DNA from: Thermogladius sp023256015
Lineage (GTDB): Archaea; Thermoproteota; Thermoprotei_A; Sulfolobales; Desulfurococcaceae
Assembly: GCF_051131135.1 (NCBI RefSeq)
Contig: NZ_CP151274.1
Location: 496,001 to 560,000, forward strand
Length of the DNA: 64,000 nucleotides
Reading direction: 5' to 3'
Shown: positions 7,156 through 16,488 of the stretch, in pieces
Layout: every line of letters starts with the position of its first letter
Numbering within the stretch: position 1 is the first letter of the stretch
Notes under the pieces: generated by a model
What the model was told of the DNA's origin: nothing
What the model saw: only the letters and a program-made list of their open reading frames with translations
Databases searched by the model: none
Position numbers and translations under genes: made by a program

Positions 7156-8263
7156 CCTCTCTTACCCTACACAGCTGGTCGGGACCGCAGCTATCGTACA
7201 CCTCCTCCACCGGGTAGCCGGCTCTCAAGAGCTCACCGACGTTCGTCATCAACTCCCCGTCCCTTCTGACAATAATCGGCTTCCTGGACTCGATCGGGTA
7301 GATGAACCTCAGCGCCTCTACGAGCAGTTCAGGCCTAGTCATCGGCTCGGGCATCTCAACAACTCTACTGGGGCTGGTGAGGGGGGTAGAAATAGCCCTG
7401 GCTACTGTGTCGATTGCGTCCTCGTATACGTTGAGAAAGTCGTAGGCGAGTCTCTGGTGGAGCGTCACCTCGAGTAGTTGGTAAGGCGCCCCCTTTACAA
7501 GGCTCAGGTACACCAAGAAGGCCCCCAGCAACTCGACGAGGTCGACTAGAGTCCCATTTATTGTCGTCGTGTAAACGTAACCAACCAGCCTACGCTCTAT
7601 TTTCTCTTTAAGAGCTTTGTCGCCCACGATATTCGACTCCAGCAACAGGATGAACTTCCTCAGTAGGTTTGGGTCCTGCTCAACCCCAGTCTCGGAGGCC
7701 CTCACTGTCGGCTGCAACTTTAGCTCCGCCAGCATTTTCATTACGACATCCTCTCTACCAGTTAAGCCGGGCAAGGGAGGGATTATCGTTCTCGTCAACG
7801 CCTTCAGTATACTCACTCTCTTGTACCCCCATAGCCTGAAGCCCAGTTCTTGCTCTATCAAGCCCTTGGTTAAGAGCTCGTTGAGAATCGATTTCTCGAC
7901 TCCTTTAGGGCCCTCCCTCCCGACATCCACGCCCTCGTAAACGCCGGCCGCGACGGATAAGACCTTGTCCCAGGCATGAACGCCGAACTTCCTCTCCATC
8001 TCGTAGACGATAGACCCTGTCAACGTAGAGTTCGGTTGCTTGCCCAGGACGATGGCCTTAGCCCCCTTGGGCTGTGGCAGGCCTAGAAGGGCGACTTCCT
8101 CTTTCGCTTCTAATATGCTCGTAGTGTCGAAGCTGATGGCGACATCGACGCCGCGCTCAGGCAAGTTGTGGAGCATAGTACTAGCTGCTAGAATAGAGTC
8201 GATGTCTATGCGGGGTACTACTCTTATAAAACTCTTCGAAAACACCTGCTCAATAGAGCTCAA
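7133..8263 (-). CDS. RecJ/GAN-like DHH-fold protein with degenerate catalytic motif
   Basis: Resembles the archaeal RecJ-like proteins encoded next to pcc1, which in other archaea bind GINS and MCM at the replication fork. The first motif, normally HxDxDG, reads PRIDIDSILAAST here (about residues 20-31), so the histidine and glycine are lost, and no DHH triad is seen; the protein is probably not a nuclease. TTG at 8263 is chosen because GGAGGGG lies 6 nt upstream; the upstream GTG at 8302 has no such site. A TATA-like ATATAAAC lies at 8344-8351. A non-catalytic replisome scaffold is the best inference. Confidence 0.68.
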   Translation of the reverse strand: MSSIEQVFSKSFIRVVPRIDIDSILAASTMLHNLPERGVDVAISFDTTSILEAKEEVALLGLPQPKGAKAIVLGKQPNSTLTGSIVYEMERKFGVHAWDKVLSVAAGVYEGVDVGREGPKGVEKSILNELLTKGLIEQELGFRLWGYKRVSILKALTRTIIPPLPGLTGREDVVMKMLAELKLQPTVRASETGVEQDPNLLRKFILLLESNIVGDKALKEKIERRLVGYVYTTTINGTLVDLVELLGAFLVYLSLVKGAPYQLLEVTLHQRLAYDFLNVYEDAIDTVARAISTPLTSPSRVVEMPEPMTRPELLVEALRFIYPIESRKPIIVRRDGELMTNVGELLRAGYPVEEVYDSCGPDQLCRVREDGSLVKA

Positions 8264-8456
8264 GCAAACCCCTCCAGACTGTCCAGCCGAAAACGTGTAC
8301 ACCGGTAATTGCCTGCTTGCGTGCCCCTAGCCTGCACCTCAAGTTTATATCCCGCGAGGCCTAATTTAAGAAGATGACGCCGCGCCGATGAAGAGGGAAT
8401 CCGGGTTTAAGCGTAGACCGAGCGTGCTGACGAGGCCCGCTACTGAGGTTCGACCC

Positions 8457-9065
8457 TCATCCAGCTTCTTTAGGCCTCCACAGCTCCCTCATTCTCCTTC
8501 TCTTCAGCTTATCCATCTCTCTCTCAATGTATGAATAGACCGTACTGTGCCTCCTACCCTCGATAAGCATCTCTACCGCTGTCCTCGCAACCTGGGCTGA
8601 CTCGTAGTCGCCTATGATCGCTATATTGTTGTCGTATACCGAGATAAACGTGCCAGTCATCTCCTCTAGAACCCTCCTTGCTTTACCCCCTTCCCCGATC
8701 ACCCTTCCCAGGACCCTCTGTATATGGTTAGGCTTGTCGCCTACGTGCTGCTTGAGCTCGATAATCATCAAGACCTGGTCTTCCCCTAGGAGGCTCATGG
8801 CTCTGTCGGGTGAGAAACCGCTGGCGATCGCTTTGACGATCTCCCTAGCCTTCATCAGCTCATACGTCGTTGTTGAAGGAAACGCTGGCTCAATTATGAC
8901 CATACCGCTGGTCGAGTCCACGGTTATCCTGGTCCTAGTCTTCTCCTCGATCTCTCTCTTAACCCTCCCCTCGTTACCTATCAGGACTCCAATCCTCTCC
9001 AAGGGGATTTTCTCGTAGAGTTTCGTGACCCCTATAATCATTCTACCTTTCTCTTCCCCAGACAT
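8457..9065 (-). CDS. KH-domain RNA-binding protein (Dim2/Pno1-like)
   Basis: Two KH domains: the first around residues 12-60 with VLIGNEGRVKREIEEKT, the second around 105-160 with VLGRVIGEGGKARRVLEEMT (GxxG loops IGNEG and IGEGG). This is the archaeal homologue of Dim2/Pno1, which binds the 3' end of 16S rRNA precursor during small-subunit maturation. Its start overlaps the end of rio1 by 28 nt, and aIF1A-Rio1-Dim2 is a conserved archaeal gene set. The tail is basic (KLKRRRMRELWRPK). Confidence 0.88.
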   Translation of the reverse strand: MSGEEKGRMIIGVTKLYEKIPLERIGVLIGNEGRVKREIEEKTRTRITVDSTSGMVIIEPAFPSTTTYELMKAREIVKAIASGFSPDRAMSLLGEDQVLMIIELKQHVGDKPNHIQRVLGRVIGEGGKARRVLEEMTGTFISVYDNNIAIIGDYESAQVARTAVEMLIEGRRHSTVYSYIEREMDKLKRRRMRELWRPKEAG

Positions 9066-9820
9066 TTGAGTAGTACCTCGAGGATACTATTAGTGTCTTT
9101 AACGCTATTAAGCCCTACCTCGTCCTTGAAGAAGCTCTCTACTCTCTCTACGTCTCTCTTTAGGAATTCAAGCGCGTTGGGGTGGCCAACGTCGAGTGCT
9201 TGGCTAACGTCTATTATGACCACGTCCGCGTCGGGAGTCACCATGATGTTGAACTCTGACAAGTCGCCGTGGACCAGCCTAGCCCCGCAGACCATTTTCT
9301 CGAGCTCCTCCAAGACTCTGCCATGTATCTTCTCGAGCTCCTCCAACTCTAGGTCTTTATAAGCTTCGACCAGCAGCGGGTATCTTAAGCCGTCCTCGCC
9401 TATGAACTCCATTACGAGCACGTTGTTGTAGACGCTAATAGGCCTTGGAACCCTCACGCCCGCCTCGTAGAGCCTCGCCAAGTTCCTGAACTCTTTCCTA
9501 GCCCAGGCGTAGACGAGTTCACGCGTATTACGCGGCGAAAAGCCTGCGAACCTGGGGTCTCCCGCAATGTACTTCCACATCCCTTTCTTGAACTCGGCAC
9601 TACTTGTCAGGTATATCTTCACGGCCACAGGTTTATCGTCGTAGGTGTAGCCTAAGTATACCCTTGACTCTTTACCAGCGCTTATAGTACCAGCCAGCCT
9701 CTTGATTACCCTCCTCCTCATCAACTCGACAACGTTCAGAACAGTTCTGGTGTCAAAAACCTCTTCTACGGTCTCGAATAAATCGTCGTCTTTAATTCGC
9801 TTCTCATAACCCCCAGTCAT
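9038..9820 (-). CDS. rio1: RIO1-type serine protein kinase / ATPase
   Basis: Atypical kinase that drives late maturation of the small ribosomal subunit. Seen in order are the ATP-binding ISAGKESRVY (residues 46-55), VAVKIY with the lysine near 68, the catalytic loop HGDLSEFN (184-191, Asp186), and the metal-binding IDVSQAL (203-209, Asp204), followed by the conserved LKRDVERV. The activation segment is absent, as expected for RIO kinases. It is placed between aIF1A (4-nt overlap) and the KH protein. Confidence 0.95.
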   Translation of the reverse strand: MTGGYEKRIKDDDLFETVEEVFDTRTVLNVVELMRRRVIKRLAGTISAGKESRVYLGYTYDDKPVAVKIYLTSSAEFKKGMWKYIAGDPRFAGFSPRNTRELVYAWARKEFRNLARLYEAGVRVPRPISVYNNVLVMEFIGEDGLRYPLLVEAYKDLELEELEKIHGRVLEELEKMVCGARLVHGDLSEFNIMVTPDADVVIIDVSQALDVGHPNALEFLKRDVERVESFFKDEVGLNSVKDTNSILEVLLKCLGKRKVE

Positions 9821-10167
9821 ACAAGTTCACTGATCGCGTCGATAAACTCCTTCGTCACAATACCCTTCTCCATCAGCTTCTCCAGCTCACTCCTACCATA
9901 CTTGTACAGTACCTCGCCTTTTTCGGGAGAGAAGTCCCACACGCCCGCGAGCACTATGTCTCCCTCACTAATCCACACGCGCCTCCTCATTTTCCCCGGT
10001 ATTCGCAGCTTCCTGTCAACCCCGTCCATGCACTTAGCCAGCAAGTAGTCGCCACCGAGGTGTTTGATGACACCGCAAATTATAGTCCCCTCGCTGGGAA
10101 CAGGTGGTTCTTTACTGCTCGGTTCCCCAACTGATTTCTTCGACAGTATAATCACCCTATTGACCAT
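9817..10167 (-). CDS. eif1a: Translation initiation factor aIF1A
   Basis: OB-fold factor that binds the A site of the 30S subunit. The 116-residue sequence has the family segment GTIICGVIKHLGGDYLLAKC, then KLRIPGKMRRRVWISEGD and VLAGVWDFSPEKGEVLYKYG. The start ATG at 10167 overlaps the nmd3 stop by 11 nt and the stop overlaps the rio1 ATG by 4 nt, so nmd3, aIF1A, rio1 and the KH gene form one translationally coupled unit. Confidence 0.96.
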   Translation of the reverse strand: MVNRVIILSKKSVGEPSSKEPPVPSEGTIICGVIKHLGGDYLLAKCMDGVDRKLRIPGKMRRRVWISEGDIVLAGVWDFSPEKGEVLYKYGRSELEKLMEKGIVTKEFIDAISELV

Positions 10168-11206
10168 ACTTCAAGACATACTCTTTATCATCTATAACAA
10201 GTATTTTAACGTAATCACCCTGCTTGACCTGAAACGGTATGTTTGACAGCAGGAACTCCTTCACCTCCCCCGAGTCGCGGTTCAGCAAATAGACCATCGA
10301 CTTGTCCACAGCGACTACCTCGTACACTCCCTTAACGTAGTAGTTCTCGACGATGGGTAGACGCCCACTCCAGTACTCCGACAACGGTACAGTAGTTCTC
10401 CTAGCGGAGGAAACCGCTTCTAACTGGACCCCTCTTACGTCGAGCTTCTTCACCACCCATAGCTCGCCGCCGTATCTGACTATAGAGCCCTCTGTAATAT
10501 CGGGAAGCCTTACCGAGAAAGTGTGTATACCCTGCCAAACACCTTTCCGCGAGTCGTACCTGGTCGACTTGAAGGTTTCTTTCACATGACCCCCTAGCAA
10601 CCTAGCCAGCTCGTATGCTAGCCTCCGAGCAGGAAGCTGGTCGACGAACCTTATGTCAAACCCGTTAGGGGCGTCCTCCAAGTCTACCAAGTACTCGCTA
10701 TAACCCGGGTTCGACCTGATGACCTCCTCAACCAAGCCTCTGTGAGCTTGAGCATTAACTCCTCTGACTTGTACCACAGCCGAGATTTTCCTGCTGGCAC
10801 GGGCCAAACACCGCGGGCATATGGTTCTTGAAACGGCAATCCTGACGTCCTGGTTGAACTGCGCGAAATGCCTCTGGTTCAGGACTGTCCCAAATAACCA
10901 GTTCTGGACGTAAACCCCTTTAGCAGACTCCCTAGGCTCGCCCGAGGGCTCCACCGAGATCAGCTCAGCCGAGGATATCATGTACTTGGCCTGGTTGTCG
11001 AGGAGGTACCTCCTGACCACGTTCTCCATGCTATCCTGGTGCCACTCGCCTTTATAGAATATTGAGCCGCACCTGCTACAGACCTTTAGCTCCAGGGAGA
11101 CTTGTTTAGTAAAGGGGTTCCCAATCTTCCTGAAACAGTCTATGCAGTAGCCGTTGACGTAGTCTTCGTCAGGGACCTCTCTACCGCAATTAAGGCAGTA
11201 CCTCAC
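10157..11206 (-). CDS. nmd3: NMD3-family 60S/50S biogenesis factor
   Basis: Archaeal relative of the eukaryotic 60S export adaptor NMD3; in archaea it probably acts in large-subunit assembly or quality control. The N terminus carries zinc pairs CLNC...CIDC and CSRC...CPRC within the first ~150 residues, and the C-terminal half has the beta-rich SH3/OB-like region. GTG at 11206 (MRYCLNCGREV) is preferred to GTG 15 bases upstream because GGTGG lies 7 nt before it. Clustered with initiation and assembly factors. Confidence 0.9.
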   Translation of the reverse strand: MRYCLNCGREVPDEDYVNGYCIDCFRKIGNPFTKQVSLELKVCSRCGSIFYKGEWHQDSMENVVRRYLLDNQAKYMISSAELISVEPSGEPRESAKGVYVQNWLFGTVLNQRHFAQFNQDVRIAVSRTICPRCLARASRKISAVVQVRGVNAQAHRGLVEEVIRSNPGYSEYLVDLEDAPNGFDIRFVDQLPARRLAYELARLLGGHVKETFKSTRYDSRKGVWQGIHTFSVRLPDITEGSIVRYGGELWVVKKLDVRGVQLEAVSSARRTTVPLSEYWSGRLPIVENYYVKGVYEVVAVDKSMVYLLNRDSGEVKEFLLSNIPFQVKQGDYVKILVIDDKEYVLKYGQ

Positions 11207-11230
11207 TACGACCCACCGCACCTAGGACGC

Positions 11231-11554
11231 CTACAAGGTTACGAACATAGCTACTTTAACGCCGTTCACAACGAGCACGGTGTCCTCTCTGACAAGGCCC
11301 TCACTTACAGCTCGCCCCACGATACCGTTGCCCACGATGTTCGCCATACTAGCCTTCCTTAGAACTTTCACGGCTTTATCAACGTCCAAGACCTCTCCTT
11401 TAAAGAAAGACGGGTCCACGTAGAAGTTGATGCCCCGTGACTCGTCCACGAGCCTAAGCCCTAAAACGTCCTCGTCGCACGCCGCTACAAAAAGCCCGCT
11501 CTCCGTGTTGTAGGCCTTGACGTACACCCTCACCGCGGCTTCGCGATCGCTCAT
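11231..11554 (-). CDS. Conserved archaeal protein, DUF424
   Basis: A 107-residue protein matching the DUF424 pattern: VYVKAYNTESGLFVAACDED, VLGLRL, then FFKGEVLDVDKAVKVLRKA and a central NIVGNGIVGRAV motif. Function is unknown, but DUF424 is regularly encoded between aIF2beta and nmd3, suggesting a role in translation or ribosome assembly. ATG at 11554 overlaps the aIF2beta stop by 4 nt (ATGA), so the upstream in-frame start is not used. Confidence 0.82.
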   Translation of the reverse strand: MSDREAAVRVYVKAYNTESGLFVAACDEDVLGLRLVDESRGINFYVDPSFFKGEVLDVDKAVKVLRKASMANIVGNGIVGRAVSEGLVREDTVLVVNGVKVAMFVTL

Positions 11555-11982
11555 TTGAACGCCTCCAGTGTCGTCTCGGCGCCGCACGCCTCACACTTGA
11601 GAACAAAGACCTTACCCTTCCTTATCAGCTTGGTGTGATAGCTACCACAGGTCGGGCATCTAACGTACTTCTTCACGAACATGTCTAGGAACTTGTTAAT
11701 CACTATAGCATTGAACTTACCCTGCAACACCAGTTGGCCCGCCTCGTTGATCACGGCCGGCACACCCAGCTCCTTGATGTAGTAGTGCTGGAGGAGAGAC
11801 TCGTCGCGCGCTAGAACATCGGCTATTTTCCTGAAGTTCGTTATTATCGTCTTACCGCCTACAACTGTAACTTCTGCCTTAGGCACCTCGAAGACTTCGC
11901 CGCTACTTGTCCTCTGCGGTAGCCTACTGTAGGCTCTCTCGAGTAGTTCCTCGTAGGCGTAGTCCCTAGCACGTTTTGACAT
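11551..11982 (-). CDS. eif2b: Translation initiation factor aIF2 beta subunit
   Basis: Beta subunit of the heterotrimeric factor that carries initiator tRNA. The protein is 143 residues: an N-terminal helix YAYEELLERAYSRLP, the central alpha/beta domain ending FNAIVINKFLDMFVKKYV, and a C-terminal zinc ribbon CPTC...CEAC. ATG at 11982 gives the typical start; two longer in-frame starts would add an untypical leader. It is the first gene of the minus-strand unit and diverges from the methylthiotransferase gene. Confidence 0.95.
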   Translation of the reverse strand: MSKRARDYAYEELLERAYSRLPQRTSSGEVFEVPKAEVTVVGGKTIITNFRKIADVLARDESLLQHYYIKELGVPAVINEAGQLVLQGKFNAIVINKFLDMFVKKYVRCPTCGSYHTKLIRKGKVFVLKCEACGAETTLEAFK

Positions 11983-12058
11983 CAAGACCACGCTCCTAGA
12001 TTTAATGGTTAATAGGGCTTTAATAACTCTCATTCAAAACAACGTTGAGGAAAACCAG

Positions 12059-13336
12059 ATGAGAGTATACATCGAGACCTATGGATGTGCTTTGAACAAG
12101 AGCGACGAGGCGTTAATGAAGAGGGTTCTCACCGGTAGAGGGCATAGTATAGTAGACGACCCTACCAGCGCTGATGCCCTAGTGATCAACACGTGTACTG
12201 TGAGGCTCGATACCGAGTATAGGATGGCGAGGAGGATCGGCGAGCTGTACAGGCTAGCTAAAGAGGGCGGTAAAAAGCTAGTGGTTGCGGGCTGTCTCGC
12301 CAAGGCCCAGCCCTACAAGGTGGCTAAGCTGGCGCCTGACGCCAGTATCGTCTCGCCCCAGAACGCCGACAAAATACACCTCGCGGTCGAGTCCAACTCT
12401 AGAGTCGTCTTGCTGACAGGGCTTAGGAGCAGGGGGGCTATAGGGGTCTTGTTGACGGGTAGAGTAGCTCCAATACCCGCACAAGAGGGTTGCCTGGGCA
12501 ACTGCACTTTCTGCATCGTGAAACACGCTAGGAGGGTGCTCGTAAGCCACCCTATCGAGAGCGTCAGGAGGGCTGCCGAAGAGGCCGTCAGGCTCGGTGC
12601 TGTGGAGATAGAACTCACCGGCATGGACCTCGGCACATACGGCATCGACCTATACAAGACACGGAAATTGCCGGAGTTGATCGAGTCCGTGGCTGAGGTC
12701 GAGGGGAACTTCATGGTGAGGGTCGGCATGCTCAACCCCGAACACTTGAGCTACATCCTAGACGACCTCGTCGAAGCCCTAAAGCATAGGAAAGTCTACA
12801 AGTTCCTCCATATACCCCTCCAATCGGGCAGCAACAGGGTACTGAGACTTATGGGGAGGAACTACACCGTTGAAGAGTACATCGATTACGTCGAGGAGCT
12901 GAAGAGCAAGATCCCAGGCATTAGTATCGCCACCGACATACTCGTCGGCTTCCCGCACGAGACGGACGAGGACTTCCAGGCCACGGTAGAAGTCATCAAG
13001 AAGCTGAGGTTCGAGAGGGTGCACCTAGCGGCTTACAGTATAAGACCTAGGACGTTAGCCTCGTCTCTACCCCAGATCCCAACTCAGACTAAGAAATCAC
13101 GTGTACTCCAAGCCCTGAGGGTAATAGAGTTGGTGGGGCTCGAAGACAAACAGAGGTACGTCAACACGGTCCAGAGCTGCTTCACCACAGAAAAGGACAA
13201 GGGCTGGGTGTGTAGGCTTGAGAACTACATACCGGTCGTCCTGAGATCGGGGGAGGATCTAGACTACGGGAGGTGGGTAAAGGTAGCTATTAGTGAGGCC
13301 ACATTCTTCGACTTACGCGGCTACGTAATAAACTAG
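12059..13336 (+). CDS. tRNA (t6A37) methylthiotransferase, MtaB/CDKAL1 type
   Basis: Radical-SAM enzyme that converts t6A to ms2t6A at position 37 of tRNAs. Of 425 residues, the N-terminal methylthiotransferase domain has YGCALNKSDE and VAGCLAKAQP with cluster cysteines; the radical-SAM motif CLGNCTFC follows near residue 142; the C-terminal ~60 residues form a TRAM-like barrel. ATG at 12059 is chosen because MRVYIETYGC is the family start; the longer start at 12005 would overlap the divergent promoter. It complements KEOPS (pcc1) functionally, since KEOPS makes the t6A substrate. Confidence 0.9.
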   Translation: MRVYIETYGCALNKSDEALMKRVLTGRGHSIVDDPTSADALVINTCTVRLDTEYRMARRIGELYRLAKEGGKKLVVAGCLAKAQPYKVAKLAPDASIVSPQNADKIHLAVESNSRVVLLTGLRSRGAIGVLLTGRVAPIPAQEGCLGNCTFCIVKHARRVLVSHPIESVRRAAEEAVRLGAVEIELTGMDLGTYGIDLYKTRKLPELIESVAEVEGNFMVRVGMLNPEHLSYILDDLVEALKHRKVYKFLHIPLQSGSNRVLRLMGRNYTVEEYIDYVEELKSKIPGISIATDILVGFPHETDEDFQATVEVIKKLRFERVHLAAYSIRPRTLASSLPQIPTQTKKSRVLQALRVIELVGLEDKQRYVNTVQSCFTTEKDKGWVCRLENYIPVVLRSGEDLDYGRWVKVAISEATFFDLRGYVIN

Positions 13337-13443
13337 ACAGCTCTGCCCAACGGCTTCCACGCGTATTCTCAAGTACCGCCTAGAAGCGGGCGTAGTATCC
13401 TCGCTACAGGGATTCGTCCTCGAGGAGAAATATCCTGCTCAAG

Positions 13444-13518
13444 CGGGCCCGCGGGGATTCGAACCCCGGGCCTCCGGCTTAGAAGGCCGGCGCCCTATCC
13501 TGGCTAGGCGACGGGCCC
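13444..13518 (-). tRNA. tRNA-Arg (anticodon TCT)
   Basis: A 75-nt cloverleaf: acceptor GGGCCCG/CGGGCCC with discriminator G, D stem GCCT/GGGC, anticodon stem CCGGC/GCCGG around loop CTTCTAA (anticodon TCT), and T stem CGGGG/CCCCG with loop TTCGAAT. No intron and no encoded CCA. A TATA box TTTAAA at 13547-13553 lies about 30 nt upstream, so it has its own promoter. It sits between the convergent methylthiotransferase and alaS genes. Confidence 0.95.
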
Positions 13519-13576
13519 GCCTTTATGCTTCTATGAGTTAACCCGGTTTAAAAGAATGAGCGCGACGCCTTCGAGG

Positions 13577-16282
13577 CTATTTACTGGAGCAAATAGCCCT
13601 CTCGATGACGTGGTTGATGAGACCGGGGTCTGTGGGCTTGAATAGTTTGATTATCACGTGGTCTGGCTTACCCCCGCCTTTACCGTACTGACCGAGCTCC
13701 TTTACCACTTTTGTGAGGTCCAAACCACTCTCCCTCGCCTTATTAGGGTCTACCGCTACCTCGAGTAGGTCGCCCATTAAGACGACGACCATTGCCCTCC
13801 TCTTCAAGGCGGCCTCTTCAACGACCTCCTTCCTAAGCGCCTCGTCTTCTATCGGTATGGGGACGAAGTAGTACTCGAACCCGCAACTCGTTCTCACAAC
13901 GTTCCTCTCGAGGAGGATTTCCTTGAGGAAACTCCTGTACCTACCTAAGAGCGAGGTCTTTTCCTTGAGCTCGCTCACTGTTCTCTCGGCAGCCGCGACT
14001 ATGTTGTCCCCGCCTAGGATACTTAGGGCTTTCTGCTCTTCTTCCACGAAGTCTCTCATGACCTCGGGTATCCTGGTTGCCGATACAAACTCCAGCCTGA
14101 CAACGCCCTCCTGTATCCTGTCCACGTTGATTATCTTTATCCCGCCGACCTCGGCTGTGTTCTTGACGTGCGTCCCGTAACACGCTTGAGCGTCGAAACC
14201 TGGTATCTCGACGACTCTTACGTTACTCGAGTAGACCGAGCCGCCCTGGTACAGCCTGATCCCGTACTTCTTCTCCGCGTCGAACCTACTCAAGGTGTTG
14301 ACGTTTAGGTCGATCCTTAAGTCGACTATTCTATTAGCCTCTTTCTCTATGGCGTCAACATCCTCTTTTGTCAGAGGCTTGTAGTGGGTTACGTCTAGCC
14401 TAGCCTTCTCGACGGTCTTCTCGGCGCCGGCTTGCCAAACGTGTTCTCCAAGTACCTTCCTGGCGGCGGCGAGAACTAAGTGAGTTGCTGTGTGGTGTCT
14501 CATAAGCCTGTACCTCCTGCCCCAGTCAACCTCGACTACTACGGCGTCACCTGGTCTAAGAGAGGGCTCGCGGTCTAGCACGTGGACTATGACATTCCCG
14601 AACTTGTAGGCCTCGACAACCCTGTAGACTTCTTTGCCAGACCTCACAATGCCCGTGTCGTAGTCCTGCCCACCCGACCTCGGATAGATCACTGTTCTGT
14701 CGAAGACCACCAGCCTGCCTTTAACGCCTAGCACTCTAGCCTCCGTGCTCTTCTTATATGGGTCGACGTGGAACTCCGGCACCGTCTCCCACAGGTTACT
14801 CACCCACTCGAACTCCTCCTGCTTCTCGACCTGCTTCGCTAGCCTTGGCGGCGCAGAGTGCCTCGCTGCCACGACCGAGTAGAAATCTGGCGGTAACTGG
14901 ACGTTAATGCCCAGGGACCTGGCTTTCTCGACGACTATCTCCGGGGGTACACCGTAGGAGTCGTATATCGAGATCAGGTCTTCTAGGCTCAGCTGCTTCT
15001 TCCTGGATACGATTTTCCTAACCAGGCTCTCGCTCTCGACCAACATGTCAACGAACTTGCCTACCTCCGCCTGCGCCACTTCCAGGATGTAGTCTCTTCT
15101 ACTAGCCAACTTGCCGAAGACGTAGTCCCCGATCCAGTAGTTTATCTGGGCGTTGATTAGCTCCAGTACAACGTCTCTTACCCTGCTAAGCTCCACGCCA
15201 GCGAGTAGTACGTTCCTGACGAGCCTTCTAGCCACTAGCCTCGCTAAGTAGCCTTCCCCCGTGTTCGACGGGACTATCCCGTCCGCGAGCATTAGGGCTA
15301 GCGTCCTCGTGTGGTCGAGTATAGAGTACGTGTAGACGCTCCTCTCCAAGTCTTTGGCGTACTCGCCGAAGCCCAACTTGGTAGCGAGGTCTAGGAGCTC
15401 GCTCACAGAGGATATCTCCTTGTCGCTAGTCTCGTACACGATCTTCTTCAAGACATCGCTGGGGGGCTCCTCGACCCCGAGGAGGTCTTTGAACTTGCCA
15501 ACCAGGCTACCGTACACTGCGTGGAAGCCGGTCGGCGTCCTCTGGGAAAGCCACGTGATCCTCTCGATGCCATAACCGCAGTCGACGACTAGTACGGGGT
15601 TTTCTACCCACCTACCACCTGCGTCCTTATACTTCATGAATACGAGCGTAGCCACCTCTAAACCGTCGACCAGCACTTCGGGGGCCGGACCAGCGTTGCC
15701 CCCTCCCTCCCACCAAGACTCTTTGAAGACTATGTCGTCTAGGCTCAGCCCGATCTCCTTCGTGAATAAGTCTATCGTGTTATCGAGGACACCCTCAACC
15801 CAGTAAACAAACTTACCGGGCTTGTTAAAGGCGTGCATGCCCCCCATTTCGAAACTGGTCATGTGCCTACCGAAAGTCAGCCCGACGTTGTCTATGTCTG
15901 TCAGCCTGATCGACGGCTGAACTATAACGAGGGGGTTGTAAGGTGGGTCGACGAGACCGTCGGTCACGTGCGGCTGGAAGACTATTATCGACGCGATCGT
16001 CAAGTAGAGGTCGTCGCGCCACTTTGCTAGTACAGGGTAGGGGTCGACGACCCCGTGGCCTCTCTTTACGAGGAAGTCGATGAACCTGCTCCTAACCTCT
16101 CGGAGGGACAGAGGTCTCAGGTTCTTATAGTCCTTGTAGAGGAACTCGTACTTGGAGCACGGTCTGTCGGGGCACGTCTCTCGAGGCCTCGTACTCCACA
16201 TGACTCCTTCGCACTTGACGCACCTGTACTTCTCGTACCCGTACTTCCTCAAGTACCCTAGGTCTATGCCGCTTGTAGACAA
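13577..16282 (-). CDS. alaS: Alanyl-tRNA synthetase (archaeal type)
   Basis: Charges tRNA-Ala and edits mischarged serine and glycine. 901 residues, the archaeal length. An extra N-terminal zinc-like segment (CVKCEGVMW...CPDRPC) precedes the class II core (GMHAFNKPGKFVYW). The editing domain has HTATH and CYGTH metal ligands, and a DHHA1-like C-terminal domain ends the protein. TTG at 16282 follows GGGGGT 6 nt upstream. It is last in the long translation operon but has a TATA-like TTTAATATA at about 16325-16333, so it may also have its own promoter. Confidence 0.97.
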   Translation of the reverse strand: MSTSGIDLGYLRKYGYEKYRCVKCEGVMWSTRPRETCPDRPCSKYEFLYKDYKNLRPLSLREVRSRFIDFLVKRGHGVVDPYPVLAKWRDDLYLTIASIIVFQPHVTDGLVDPPYNPLVIVQPSIRLTDIDNVGLTFGRHMTSFEMGGMHAFNKPGKFVYWVEGVLDNTIDLFTKEIGLSLDDIVFKESWWEGGGNAGPAPEVLVDGLEVATLVFMKYKDAGGRWVENPVLVVDCGYGIERITWLSQRTPTGFHAVYGSLVGKFKDLLGVEEPPSDVLKKIVYETSDKEISSVSELLDLATKLGFGEYAKDLERSVYTYSILDHTRTLALMLADGIVPSNTGEGYLARLVARRLVRNVLLAGVELSRVRDVVLELINAQINYWIGDYVFGKLASRRDYILEVAQAEVGKFVDMLVESESLVRKIVSRKKQLSLEDLISIYDSYGVPPEIVVEKARSLGINVQLPPDFYSVVAARHSAPPRLAKQVEKQEEFEWVSNLWETVPEFHVDPYKKSTEARVLGVKGRLVVFDRTVIYPRSGGQDYDTGIVRSGKEVYRVVEAYKFGNVIVHVLDREPSLRPGDAVVVEVDWGRRYRLMRHHTATHLVLAAARKVLGEHVWQAGAEKTVEKARLDVTHYKPLTKEDVDAIEKEANRIVDLRIDLNVNTLSRFDAEKKYGIRLYQGGSVYSSNVRVVEIPGFDAQACYGTHVKNTAEVGGIKIINVDRIQEGVVRLEFVSATRIPEVMRDFVEEEQKALSILGGDNIVAAAERTVSELKEKTSLLGRYRSFLKEILLERNVVRTSCGFEYYFVPIPIEDEALRKEVVEEAALKRRAMVVVLMGDLLEVAVDPNKARESGLDLTKVVKELGQYGKGGGKPDHVIIKLFKPTDPGLINHVIERAICSSK

Positions 16283-16370
16283 GAATACCCCCGGTAGGCA
16301 TCAAAGAGTATAGAAACCCGCTGTTATATTAAAATACTTCTGCCGCTTCGTGGGAGTAGAACTGGATCGC

Positions 16371-16488
16371 GCTACATCCCGAAGAGGGCTCCGAGCCCTT
16401 CAGCCAGCTGCTCCTCGCTGATCGTCTCCTGCTTCTCCTCCTCTTTCTTCTCTTCCTCCTTCTTCTCAGCAGCAGGCTGCTGAGGCTG
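16371..16488. repeat. 118-bp perfect direct repeat, copy 1 (3' end of P1 gene)
   Basis: Identical at every base to 16787-16904. It encodes the charged hinge (KKEEEKKEEE) and the ISEEQLAEGLGALFGM tail plus the stop codon, and stops one base past it. Third codon positions are also identical, which suggests recent gene conversion or duplication rather than only protein-level selection. Confidence 0.95.

Noticed and set aside
8352..8456. Possible C/D box guide RNA (GATGA and CTGA boxes around 8385-8450, plus strand)
   Set aside because: A C-like GATGA and a terminal CTGA are present, but the distance to any D' box is about 26 nt and the C' box (TGACGA) is weak; the spacing does not fit archaeal C/D RNAs.
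16346..16359. 14-bp match CTTCGTGGGAGTAG to 36836-36849
   Set aside because: A match of this length is expected several times by chance in 64 kb, and the contexts differ.
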